From NCBI GenBank assembly GCA_027371515.1, contig DAHXMX010000001.1:1-36012 (forward strand): DNA of 36,012 nt. Direction: 5' to 3'. This stretch comes from Neisseriaceae bacterium (GTDB lineage: Bacteria; Pseudomonadota; Gammaproteobacteria; Burkholderiales; UBA11063). Below are positions 9,815 to 17,361 of this stretch, in pieces; positions within the stretch are counted from its first letter, which is position 1, and each line of letters begins with the position of its first letter. A model generated the notes under the pieces. That model saw only the letters and a list, made by a program, of their open reading frames with translations. It was not told where the DNA came from and did no database searches. The position numbers were made by a program, and so were the translations under genes.

Positions 9815-10546
9815 GATTACCCCTTAATTTCTCAAACATGGCAATCTGTTTCGCTTCATCAGTCGATCGCTTTTGGTTTAACCAACTGCGCCATAGCAAG
9901 TAATAGCTTATTTGTCCTGAAGTAATATGAGGTGTTTGATGTAAGTATGTGCTATCCTCTGCAATTGCAGTACCGATAAGCTGCTCACTAATTCGGGCTT
10001 TTTTACGCATTCCTCCAGTAAAAACTCAAATTCATTGTCAGTCATTTCGTCTACACATGGATTTAGTTGTTTATCCATTGCGGTATATTTGGCAAATAGT
10101 GAGCTTAAACTTGCTGATGTCATTGATTTTAGTGCTTTTAGTGTCATAAATACTGCACCATCACCTGGATTTAATGGTGAGGAACTCAGTGCCTTTTCTA
10201 AAATAAATACCATGTTGTAGCGATCAATCAGGTGTGTATAGATACGGCAATATTCTGGTAATTTGTAAAACTCAGCCAAAGCTTTTAAAAAACATTCTTG
10301 TTGTTCATCTTCAGAAATTAAACGCATCGGGAATTCTTTGCTATCATGCTCAATAATAAATTTGGAATGTATGCCACTGCGCATTTGTCGCAATAAATCA
10401 TATTGAGCTTCCAGTTCGCTAAACTTTTGCTCAGGTAACTTATTGTCATCACGTGGATCATGAGCTACTTTCATGGCTTTAATAATTGAATCTGCCTTAT
10501 TGGTATCAGCATCGTTTGGAGTATGTATTTTTTGCATATTGGTCAT
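9807..10546 (-). CDS. Frameshifted tail-assembly chaperone (G-T type fusion)
   Basis: The 212-codon chaperone frame contains A-AAA-AAG at 10004-9998, in the zero frame as GTA AAA AAG. A one-base backward slip there continues into the -1 frame as GCC CGA ATT (ARISEQLIG) and runs 63 codons to the stop at 9807, giving a product of 246 residues. The added part (YYLLWRSWLNQKRSTDEAKQ) has the Trp-containing style of lambda gpT-like extensions. The -1 frame has no good start of its own: its only ATG (10010) has GGAGG just 1-2 bases away. Long-tailed phages commonly make such a fusion between tube and tape measure genes, exactly this spot. Seen: heptamer, frames and position. Inferred: that slippage occurs. 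Confidence 0.75.
9908..10546 (-). CDS. Tail-assembly chaperone (G-type, zero frame)
   Basis: 212 residues, mostly helical and charged, with no enzyme motif. Starts at ATG 10546 with GAGGTG 8 bases upstream, 2 bases after the tube gene. The N-terminal 60 residues are polar; the C-terminal half (DEMTDNEFEFLLEECVKKPELVSSLS) is typical of short tail chaperones. Such proteins coat the tape measure while the tube assembles and are absent from the virion. The slippery heptamer lies at codons 181-183, 30 codons before the normal stop. Sequence alone would not name it; position between tube and tape measure plus the frameshift does. Confidence 0.7.
   Translation of the reverse strand: MTNMQKIHTPNDADTNKADSIIKAMKVAHDPRDDNKLPEQKFSELEAQYDLLRQMRSGIHSKFIIEHDSKEFPMRLISEDEQQECFLKALAEFYKLPEYCRIYTHLIDRYNMVFILEKALSSSPLNPGDGAVFMTLKALKSMTSASLSSLFAKYTAMDKQLNPCVDEMTDNEFEFLLEECVKKPELVSSLSVLQLQRIAHTYIKHLILLQDK
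9998..10004 (-). promoter_or_regulatory. -1 programmed frameshift heptamer A-AAA-AAG
   Basis: Read on the minus strand, the zero-frame codons are GTA AAA AAG CCC, giving the classic slippery heptamer A AAA AAG (also used by E. coli dnaX). A Shine-Dalgarno-like GGAGG lies 7 bases upstream and could stimulate slippage. Downstream, a weak stem (GCAG/CTGC) and a 12-base palindrome CTGCAATTGCAG are the only structures noticed. Confidence 0.75.
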
Positions 10547-10548
10547 AA

Positions 10549-10974
10549 TTAATTCACCTCTTGATAAGTTTGTGCTTTAAAGTTCACTGTAGTTGTACCA
10601 ACTTGCCCAACGCCTGCAAAGCCTGCAGAACCACCATCATAAGCAATGTTATTTAGGATATAGGTTTTACCAGCATATTTGCCATTATAGGCATTAGAGC
10701 TAGCAACCACTACCAAAGCAAAGCTGTTGCTCTCATAATCAAGGGCTGAGAAATTGGGTATGGTATTACCTTGATTGGGGATAAATATGTCAACTACTGC
10801 ACTGACTGTGGTATTGCCTCGAGTAAATCCTGGGGTTGAATGGTCAGTAGTCATACCAGGCACATCACTCAAATTCTCATTAATATTAACTGTTATGCTT
10901 TTTATGTTACCTTGGTCGGTAAATGGCACACCATTTAGAGTTATAAAGCCACGTTCTGCATAAAATCCTGCCAT
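10549..10974 (-). CDS. Tail tube protein (Mu gp41/gpM-like)
   Basis: 141 residues with a strong ribosome site (AAGGAG, 8 bases before ATG). The sequence GFITLNGVPFTDQGNIKSITVNINENLSDVPGMTTDHSTPGFTRGNTTVSAVVDIFIP reads like the Mu-type tube family, whose first part runs 'G...ingv...d....it.....r..v.G.dg..Gy....'. It is beta-rich, as expected for the stacked hexamers of the inner tube. It sits directly downstream of the sheath gene and upstream of the chaperones, the standard order in contractile-tailed phages. Confidence 0.8.
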   Translation of the reverse strand: MAGFYAERGFITLNGVPFTDQGNIKSITVNINENLSDVPGMTTDHSTPGFTRGNTTVSAVVDIFIPNQGNTIPNFSALDYESNSFALVVVASSNAYNGKYAGKTYILNNIAYDGGSAGFAGVGQVGTTTVNFKAQTYQEVN

Positions 10975-11002
10975 ATCATTTGCTCCTTGTAATTTATTTT
11001 AC

Positions 11003-12940
11003 TTAAGCTGTAGTTGTTGTTTGAGATAAATAGCTCACTACATTTACTGTTACTTCAATTGCATTAAATTCCGGAGTTACACAAACTGGAGTAGTCACAT
11101 CATATTTTGCTGGGTCTTGTATGTCATCGAATATTTGGAACTCTCCGACCAGCTTCGCCATATTGTAAAACATACCTTGGGTTTCAAAAGTAAGAGCTAA
11201 TGGTTGTAATGCATTGATGATGTTATCTTTCAATTGGATTGATTTACGTTTATTGGTAAATGCCGCTTGACTCAATGCTTGAAATACAGATTTTTTCCAT
11301 AAGCCAATTATTTGCCAATCAGATACTGGAAAATACTCAGTATCTGGAACTTCTGTGCCTGGTAAATACAGCAATCCAGTGACGGCTCGTACAATATAGG
11401 CTTGTAATTTGGCATTTACTCCAATTGGCGTCCAACCCAAATTTATTGCCATAGTAATTGAGCTGAGATCATTGAGCACTGTGGTCAAATCTGCCGCAAC
11501 TGGTAATTGCAGGAGTACATTATTGACTGGGTTAAATGGAATATCATTACAAGCAATAATCCCTGCGTAACTACTAGATACCATTGCAGCACTCAGTGGA
11601 TAATCACCAAGCTTTGCAATATATGGATAATAAGCACCAGTTATATACTCAGCTCCAAAAGTAGATGGGTCAAATACTGGTAAGGTATTTGCCTGCTGTT
11701 TTGGTATAGAGATATTGGATACCACCCCAATTGCAAAGAAAGAGCCATTATTAACTGAAGTAGGTGCATTGGCTTTAGCTAAATAGTTAAAAAATGGCAC
11801 AAATTTGGATGTGGGACTACTTATATCTGCTTGGGTATTCACTGCGTATGGGCTAACTGGGTATTGTTTTGCTGTGGTTAATAAGCTAAATACATCTTTG
11901 GTAGCATCTAATGTAATATTGACACTGTCTCCAATTGCAAAGCTGCCAGTAATATTTTGTAATTCAATACCTACGCCACTTGATGTAATACCAGGCAATA
12001 TTTGTACCAATGTGCCAAAATCAGTAGCATCTTTGTTGATTAATGTATTGCCAAGTGCGGTAACTGGAGTTACTCCAAAATTAGCTGGTTGGGTTGCAAA
12101 ATAAATACCAGTATTGCCATTGGGTAAAGTTTGTACTGCACTTATAGTTGCATTGCTGTCATCACTATTCAGATATTGGATTGGTGCACTATTTGGATTA
12201 AATCCTGTGTCCATTGGATTTAAAAAGCTAATACTGACTGTTGGTGTTATGGTATTAACGGTTTGTGGGAAGTTAGTATTGATGCTATTGACTGCGTTAT
12301 ACACCATCAAACAGATTTCATCGGTACGAGCTGGGTCTGGAATATTTATACTGTCATCGATATAGCTGATATTGATTTGTGCAGTTGTAGTGAATGTACC
12401 TTGTACATTGGATAAAACTAGCTGACAAGGGTTAGTAGTTGCAGTTTGCACAGTAGCAGTTGCAGTATTAGCACCATTAATTTGAGCAATAGTAATTACT
12501 TTACTACTACCTACTAACAAATTAAAGCCAATTGGTGCAGCATCCCATTGCAAAGTGGTTGCGGTTGAATCATTTTGTGAGGATAATTTCTTGTATTTGG
12601 CTTTGAGTATTGGCTCATTTGTAGGCGGGATAATTACCTGAGTTGGTGCCGGAAACGTTAGGCTATTGGATAATCCATAATTTGCGGTAAAGCCTAATGA
12701 TTGCATATAGCTAATAGCAGCATCACCACTACTGAAACTTGGTAGATCGTAGGACTGATATGCTGTTAATAATGGATAGTTAGATTTGGGTGTTAATTGG
12801 TAATAGCTGGGTGCCGTACCATTGATTACACCGTTTCTATGGCCAATTAGTAGGATATTGGCATCGGTATTAGGTATACCAATTGCGCCTTGTAGGTTGA
12901 TGTTAATTTTCTTGTTGGGTACTTTGTTGATTATTGGCAT
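11003..12940 (-). CDS. Contractile tail sheath protein (Mu gpL-like)
   Basis: 645 residues. ATG at 12940 is preferred: AAGGAG lies 7 bases upstream, whereas the TTG two codons earlier is only one base from it. The N-terminus (INLQGAIGIPNTDANILLIGHRNG) and the C-terminus (VSDWQIIGLWKKSVFQALSQAAF...FEIFDDIQDPA-type end and ...VTVNVVSYL) match the sheath fold, in which ends of neighbouring subunits join into a mesh. It is longer than Mu's sheath; two similar beta segments in the middle (LSNVQGTFTTTAQINISY near residue 185 and LQNITGSFAIGDSVNIT near 335) suggest inserted surface domains. Presence of a sheath defines the phage as a myovirus. Confidence 0.85.
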   Translation of the reverse strand: MPIINKVPNKKININLQGAIGIPNTDANILLIGHRNGVINGTAPSYYQLTPKSNYPLLTAYQSYDLPSFSSGDAAISYMQSLGFTANYGLSNSLTFPAPTQVIIPPTNEPILKAKYKKLSSQNDSTATTLQWDAAPIGFNLLVGSSKVITIAQINGANTATATVQTATTNPCQLVLSNVQGTFTTTAQINISYIDDSINIPDPARTDEICLMVYNAVNSINTNFPQTVNTITPTVSISFLNPMDTGFNPNSAPIQYLNSDDSNATISAVQTLPNGNTGIYFATQPANFGVTPVTALGNTLINKDATDFGTLVQILPGITSSGVGIELQNITGSFAIGDSVNITLDATKDVFSLLTTAKQYPVSPYAVNTQADISSPTSKFVPFFNYLAKANAPTSVNNGSFFAIGVVSNISIPKQQANTLPVFDPSTFGAEYITGAYYPYIAKLGDYPLSAAMVSSSYAGIIACNDIPFNPVNNVLLQLPVAADLTTVLNDLSSITMAINLGWTPIGVNAKLQAYIVRAVTGLLYLPGTEVPDTEYFPVSDWQIIGLWKKSVFQALSQAAFTNKRKSIQLKDNIINALQPLALTFETQGMFYNMAKLVGEFQIFDDIQDPAKYDVTTPVCVTPEFNAIEVTVNVVSYLSQTTTTA

Positions 12941-13101
12941 GAACAAGCTCCTTAAATTCCTTAAATCTTTTAAACCATTTACATGGATATTAATAAGCCC
13001 AGAATTGAGCTTGCTTAGTTTCCTGTATTTCTAATTAATTGAAATGATAAAATAATGGCTAAATGTTATGTTTTAGTTAACTTCTTTAGGAACAAGATGC
13101 A

Positions 13102-13653
13102 ATGAATAACCCGACTGAAAATGCTATTGATGAATGTTGGACAGATTCTGGCTCAATTCATCCAGAACTTATTGCATCAAGAAATTTAATATACACTCCA
13201 TGCGAATTCAAATGCTCAACACCAATCCCAGAAAGTGAAAGTGCTGAATATGGCGCTTACATTTTTAAATTAAATTCTGCTAATGTAAGATTTCGGGTGG
13301 CTAAAATTACTCCTACAAAAATTGGGCAATTCGTAACACTATGGAAGAGAGTGGAAAATAAATCAATTCAGCCATATGACTTAGCAGATGAAATTGATCT
13401 TTTTATTGTGGTAACACGTAAAGGCGATAATCTTGGTCAGTTTATATTCTCTCAATCTGTCCTACATAAACATGACGTAATCTCAAGCAATAACAATGGT
13501 GGTAAAAGAGCTATTCGTGTATATCCACCTTGGGATGTTGCTGTCAATAAGCAAGCTAAGAAGACTCAAGAATGGCAACTGGAATATTTTTTAGAAATGC
13601 CACAAAATAAGCCAATTGACTATGCAAGAGCGCAGATGCTTTATTCTGTATGA
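13102..13653 (+). CDS. mepB: MepB family protein (moron in the tail operon)
   Basis: 183 residues. Diagnostic MepB stretches are present: RVAKITPTKIGQFVTLWKR (about 65-83), LGQFIFSQSVL (about 111-121), GKRAIRVYPPWD (134-145) and TQEWQLEYF (155-163). The family is named for the third gene of the S. aureus mepRAB multidrug-efflux operon; its role is unsettled. From memory, structural work placed its fold near PD-(D/E)XK nucleases, which should be checked. The gene is on the opposite strand to all neighbours, between sheath and tail-terminator genes, where Mu keeps a small tail gene. It has its own ribosome site (AGGA, 9-10 bases before ATG) and no efflux partner. This is the pattern of a moron, expressed in the lysogen. 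A weak promoter is possible around 13039-13069. Confidence 0.85.
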   Translation: MNNPTENAIDECWTDSGSIHPELIASRNLIYTPCEFKCSTPIPESESAEYGAYIFKLNSANVRFRVAKITPTKIGQFVTLWKRVENKSIQPYDLADEIDLFIVVTRKGDNLGQFIFSQSVLHKHDVISSNNNGGKRAIRVYPPWDVAVNKQAKKTQEWQLEYFLEMPQNKPIDYARAQMLYSV

Positions 13654-13671
13654 GTGTGCTCTTTTTAAATG

Positions 13672-14262
13672 TTACGGCTTTAGTGGAATATTCAAGTCAT
13701 ATACCTTAACAATATCAGCTACTTTGCATGGATCAGATACATCAAGTCCATTGTCATTCAGATAATCAAAGTAGCAAGCAATATCCACTTTATAATTCAT
13801 GGTCACTAAAAACATTAGACTATCTTTATCACGTGGATAGAGTGATTCATAATTTGTGGTAATCTTTGTACCTAGTTCCTTGAGTGCAGGCACTGTGAGC
13901 ATAATCGTTGACAGCCACTGTGGATTGCGAGTCAATAAAAATAAACTCTCACCAATTACAATACCAGCTTCGGTTTGTCGATTGCGTATTAGCTTTACTG
14001 GCAAATTAAACTCTAGGTGCAAATTGCCCACTAAATAAGCTAAATCGCCTGTGGTTTCATAACCCAATGAGTACACATTTAATGATGGTAGTATTCGTTC
14101 CTCAGTATCATCACGCCTATATGGAAACACATTGCCGCCAAACAGTTGTCCGAATTTGCCTGAGAGTGGACTATTAAAATAATTGACTACAGATTGCACC
14201 AATAATTGCGAAGGTAGGTTGCAATATAGGCTATATGTGGCCTCATCAATGCGGTCACTCAT
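13672..14262 (-). CDS. Tail terminator protein (Mu gp37 position)
   Basis: 196 residues, ATG with AAGG 7 bases upstream, overlapping the upstream stop by 8 bases. It lies just before the sheath gene in operon order (interrupted only by mepB on the other strand), where Mu gp37 and related terminators lie. The text DRIDEATYSLYCNLPSQLLVQSVVNYFNSPL...GKFGQLFGGNVFPYRRDD, then a region naming measured strands (LHLEFNLPVKLIRNR), fits an alpha/beta terminator that caps the finished tube. No clear family motif was recognised, so the call rests on order and size. Confidence 0.5.
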   Translation of the reverse strand: MSDRIDEATYSLYCNLPSQLLVQSVVNYFNSPLSGKFGQLFGGNVFPYRRDDTEERILPSLNVYSLGYETTGDLAYLVGNLHLEFNLPVKLIRNRQTEAGIVIGESLFLLTRNPQWLSTIMLTVPALKELGTKITTNYESLYPRDKDSLMFLVTMNYKVDIACYFDYLNDNGLDVSDPCKVADIVKVYDLNIPLKP

Positions 14263-14701
14263 ATTTTTGCCTTAAAGTGTCAGAGATTACAGCCGCCAAA
14301 TCATTAGTTATTTGATTCAATTCATTCTGGGTCAAATCAATCACGTCACGCCCATGTGTAGCCACAGTGCCAACCTTGGTTTGCTCAAAGCTATTTAACT
14401 CAATATCAAAAACTATTTGTGTGTTACTTTTTATAGTTTGATAATTATTGGCACTAGTGAATGCTTTGAATAACTCACCCTTACGAATATTGATGCTTTC
14501 TGGTGATCGAAATAAATCCTTTTCTCGCTTTTTGCGTGCTATTGTCTGTGGCAATAATGGCGACCACGTATGTGAATTCTCATCAAACATAGTACGTTTT
14601 TGTGCAACAATCTGGCTGATAATATTGTCTTTGTTATCTGTTACAGCATCAATAACAGCTTGTTTGATTGCTGCTTTTGCATTGGTATTATTTATTGACA
14701 T
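14255..14701 (-). CDS. Virion morphogenesis/tail completion protein (Mu gpG-like)
   Basis: 148 residues from ATG 14701 (overlap of 14 bases with the upstream gene); an in-frame ATG 16 codons earlier gives a 62-base overlap, and neither start has a good ribosome site. The key stretch TWSPLLPQTIARKKREKDLFRSPESINIRKGELFKAF matches the family pattern W-PL---T---K-------L--G-L---- of Mu gpG and HK97 gp10-type neck proteins. These join head and tail. Neighbours on both sides are head- and tail-completion genes. Confidence 0.65.
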   Translation of the reverse strand: MSINNTNAKAAIKQAVIDAVTDNKDNIISQIVAQKRTMFDENSHTWSPLLPQTIARKKREKDLFRSPESINIRKGELFKAFTSANNYQTIKSNTQIVFDIELNSFEQTKVGTVATHGRDVIDLTQNELNQITNDLAAVISDTLRQKYE

Positions 14702-15266
14702 AGTAATACCAGAAAGAGCGACCAGGATTATTGAGTCTAGTATTTGCATAATTCAATGCGTTTGTAGTGCTTGTGCCACCAAGAGGTACATTTTTGCCTC
14801 CAGGCAATACGTTGTTGTAATTGATACCATTATTTGCCAAGGCTAATCCTGCAGCTGGAGGGAATAAAAATACTCCATTAGGTTTTTGTTGAAATAGAGT
14901 GCCTTTTAGTGCAGAATATTCAACTTCATAATTGGTTTCGTAAGTATCGCCTCTAACATTAGTATTGCTGCCAAATGCTTGACGTAATGTTTGCAAACAA
15001 GCACGATTAATCAAGCACTTTTTAAGAATAGCTATAGTATTTGCAGGCAATTCCAACCAACTGCCGCCATCGGTTGTTTGCAATGGAATCTTAAAATATG
15101 GCGAGAAATCATGCTCTAGTGCGCTTTCACCAAAAGCAATTAATTCACCGAATAAATCATCAGGTAATCCTTGATTAACACCAGTTGCAAAAGTCACCTT
15201 GCCTTCAAGATATGGTTTCACATCATCAATGGTTAGATAGCGTGGTTGTAGATAATTAGCTGACAT
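14688..15266 (-). CDS. Head completion/head-tail connector protein (gp36-like)
   Basis: 192 residues with AGGG 6 bases before ATG. The first 100 residues read like the connector group that includes Mu gp36: YLTIDDVKPYLEG, then a helix with GLPDDLFGELIAFGESALEHDFSPYFKIPL, and LPANTIAILKKCLINRACLQTLRQAFG. These helical proteins form a ring under the portal. The last about 70 residues are Asn/Gly-rich and less ordered, an addition to the short family core. Position after the capsid genes supports the role. Confidence 0.55.
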   Translation of the reverse strand: MSANYLQPRYLTIDDVKPYLEGKVTFATGVNQGLPDDLFGELIAFGESALEHDFSPYFKIPLQTTDGGSWLELPANTIAILKKCLINRACLQTLRQAFGSNTNVRGDTYETNYEVEYSALKGTLFQQKPNGVFLFPPAAGLALANNGINYNNVLPGGKNVPLGGTSTTNALNYANTRLNNPGRSFWYYYVNK

Positions 15267-15284
15267 GGTTAACCCTATGATGTC

Positions 15285-15551
15285 TTATAAATAGCTTGCG
15301 CGTGTTATGTATTCTGGCTTTAAGAAATCACCACCTTTACGCTCACACATTTTAGTTGAGTATCTACGATATTGTTCATTTGTCCATTTTTGAGCTAATT
15401 CAGTTTCTATTTCTACAATTTCATCAGCTTGGTGAATTACTGGATCAGTAGTTAAACATTTACTTGGTATTGCGCTTGTCATATTAAGACGTACGCGCAC
15501 CTTTGAGTTTTGGTTGTTCTGAGGATTCTTTGCTTGTAGATTCTCTGTCAT
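15285..15551 (-). CDS. Small head-region protein, unknown
   Basis: 88 residues with a strong ribosome site (AAGGAG, 7 bases before ATG), so it is surely translated. It begins inside the 3' end of the major capsid gene and shares 68 bases with it in another frame. The first 25 residues are polar and low-complexity; the rest (DPVIHQADEIVEIETELAQKWTNEQYRRYSTKMCERKGGDFLKPEYITRASYL) looks helical. The position matches small capsid-associated genes such as lambda FI or Mu gp35, but no family is recognised. Confidence 0.6.
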   Translation of the reverse strand: MTENLQAKNPQNNQNSKVRVRLNMTSAIPSKCLTTDPVIHQADEIVEIETELAQKWTNEQYRRYSTKMCERKGGDFLKPEYITRASYL

Positions 15552-16869
15552 TTGTTTGCTCCTTGTTTGATAATATATTATTTGATTTGCTGGTTAAGTC
15601 GTTAGTATTTATTGAGTCATTAGTTGCTAAAACATCTATGATTAATATATTGTTTGGGTTGGCAATGCGTGGTAAACCATTGAACCCAGCAATAATATTG
15701 ACAAATGGATTGCCAACTCCACCACGAGAACCTGGTACTGAACAATCCTCAAGCAATGTATATACTCCAGGTTGTGCATTGAGTAAGCCGCCTTTTTGTG
15801 CGGCTGGGATAAATACAAATTCGCCAAGTGAACCACCATGTGAAGCTGTATCAAAGCCAATTAATATGCGACCATCAGGAATGGTGTATCTACTTACGCC
15901 TAAGTCATCAATGTACATGTCATCTTCAATAACTGCTTGCAGATTACCTGATGGATACATATGTTGCAACCACATATCCATAGTGGCACGTTTGAATATC
16001 GCGGCGTTACCAAAGATGTTTCTTGCCCATTCGTTGTTGTTGATATTATTGAGAAATCCATCAGCAGTGGTTGGATTCATGATTAATTTGCCACCACGCA
16101 TATAGCTACTTCTGAATTTATAAAATGGTGGATATCGATCTAAAATATAGGATAAATCCTGAAACGGCATAGCATTTTGATTAATTGTATTATTTGGATT
16201 TAACCAATTGCCAGATATTGGATGCACAATATTTTCAAGTGGTATGCCATAATTAGCTTGGAAATCAAACTGACCATCAGCCTCATATTCAATTTGGCCA
16301 AGTGTTGCTGCTTGGGCTGTCAACAACTTTTTGCGTGAATAAAGCTGAGTTAATAATCTTAATTCATTGTAAATTAAATAAGTATCCAAACCATTCTCAG
16401 ATATATCTTGTGAGCTTAAATTACGCAAGAACATATCTAGTTCACCAAATGACATGCTGCCAGCGTAACCTGCAGCGCTGAATGTAGTGGACTTAATGTT
16501 CAGTTTTTTAACTTGAGGAATTGGTTGACCCAAAGCTCTTGCTGGTAATAGCCCAGTATTGCCTTCCAAGATTGAGTTAACAATATATGGCATATTGCTA
16601 AATCGCTCTGGAAAGTATTCATCCAAGCTAAAAGTGGAATCCTCGGTTGAACCATAATCTCTGCGAATATTATCGATTACAACCCCATACTGACCAACAC
16701 TAATAGTGCTGTCTGTTGAAAACTGTACTTTTTTAGTTAAGCTACCGGTTTTCTTGATTTCAGCCCTGCCAAACTCAAGCAATTGTCCAATGTCGACAAT
16801 TCCAACTTGTGAGCGAACTTTATCGGCAATCTTTTGTGCCGTAGTTAATAGTTTTTGATCTACTGTCAT
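15484..16869 (-). CDS. Major capsid protein (lambda gpE-like)
   Basis: 461 residues; start at ATG 16869, with GGAG 6 bases upstream (an ATG four codons earlier has none). The text reads as a phage major capsid E family protein: helix-rich N-terminus with arm, ARALGQPIPQVKKLNI, a central YMRGGKLIMNPTTADGFL, VIEDDMYIDDLGVSRYTIPDGRILIGF, and the end NPFVNIIAGFNGLPRIANPNNILIIDVLA. The order decoration protein then capsid protein is that of lambda D-E. The last about 35 residues (SINTNDLTSKSNN...) are polar, look like an added tail, and overlap the next gene. It differs from Mu's capsid family, so the head and tail modules have different ancestries. Confidence 0.8.
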   Translation of the reverse strand: MTVDQKLLTTAQKIADKVRSQVGIVDIGQLLEFGRAEIKKTGSLTKKVQFSTDSTISVGQYGVVIDNIRRDYGSTEDSTFSLDEYFPERFSNMPYIVNSILEGNTGLLPARALGQPIPQVKKLNIKSTTFSAAGYAGSMSFGELDMFLRNLSSQDISENGLDTYLIYNELRLLTQLYSRKKLLTAQAATLGQIEYEADGQFDFQANYGIPLENIVHPISGNWLNPNNTINQNAMPFQDLSYILDRYPPFYKFRSSYMRGGKLIMNPTTADGFLNNINNNEWARNIFGNAAIFKRATMDMWLQHMYPSGNLQAVIEDDMYIDDLGVSRYTIPDGRILIGFDTASHGGSLGEFVFIPAAQKGGLLNAQPGVYTLLEDCSVPGSRGGVGNPFVNIIAGFNGLPRIANPNNILIIDVLATNDSINTNDLTSKSNNILSNKEQTNDRESTSKESSEQPKLKGARTS

Positions 16870-16910
16870 TTTGTGCTCCATAAAACTAATATGATATTAT
16901 TTGTACCAGT

Positions 16911-17351
16911 TTATGTACCAATTGCATATAAACCAACTCTATCAAAGACAATCTTGCCACCAATTTGCGCAATTGCTGGTGCAATGTTGTCAGTGCCACC
17001 TTGTTTGCTGAAGTAAATCTGGTTTTGATAGAAAGTTGCACCACCCATTACTGTTTGTACTAGTGATTGACCTTGAGTACCAAGCTTTTGTACATCAGGA
17101 GTTAGGTATTGGTCAGTGAGGATTGTTAAAGCTATGTTTTGTCCACTAGTACCATTTGGGTCATAATTAACACATTGACCTTGGTATTGACCAGAAGTAT
17201 ATTGCGCTAGAATACAACCTGGTTTGTAACCATCGGTATTTGTACTTGGCGCCAATTCCACATCAATAAAATAGGCTAATGATGGATCAGTTGCCCATAA
17301 ATTACTATAGGTTTGCTGTTGCTGAACCTTATTTTGCGGTGCTGGTATCAT
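16911..17351 (-). CDS. Head decoration protein (lambda gpD-like)
   Basis: 146 residues with an excellent ribosome site (AAGGAGG, 5 bases before ATG). The stretch GYKPGCILAQYTSGQYQGQCVNYDPNGTSGQNIALTILTDQYL follows the gpD pattern of a 'G.vL......y..y.......a.gIL' beta-tulip fold. Trimers of such proteins sit on the three-fold points of the shell and stabilise it after DNA packing. It lies between protease-scaffold and capsid genes, as in lambda-like heads. Strong translation fits a protein needed in hundreds of copies. Confidence 0.7.
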   Translation of the reverse strand: MIPAPQNKVQQQQTYSNLWATDPSLAYFIDVELAPSTNTDGYKPGCILAQYTSGQYQGQCVNYDPNGTSGQNIALTILTDQYLTPDVQKLGTQGQSLVQTVMGGATFYQNQIYFSKQGGTDNIAPAIAQIGGKIVFDRVGLYAIGT

Positions 17352-17361
17352 TGCTGCCTCC

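Noticed and set aside
12949..12966. Tandem TCCTTAAAT pair before the sheath gene
   Set aside because: Only two copies, and it includes the sheath ribosome site; probably chance in AT-rich DNA.
14448..14846. 132-codon open frame on + opposite the tail-completion genes
   Set aside because: No ribosome site, and hydrophobic text typical of antisense frames; the minus-strand genes have family motifs.
15503..16105. 200-codon open frame on +, inside the capsid gene
   Set aside because: Exact antisense shadow of a well-supported capsid gene; no ribosome site and an unnatural protein.
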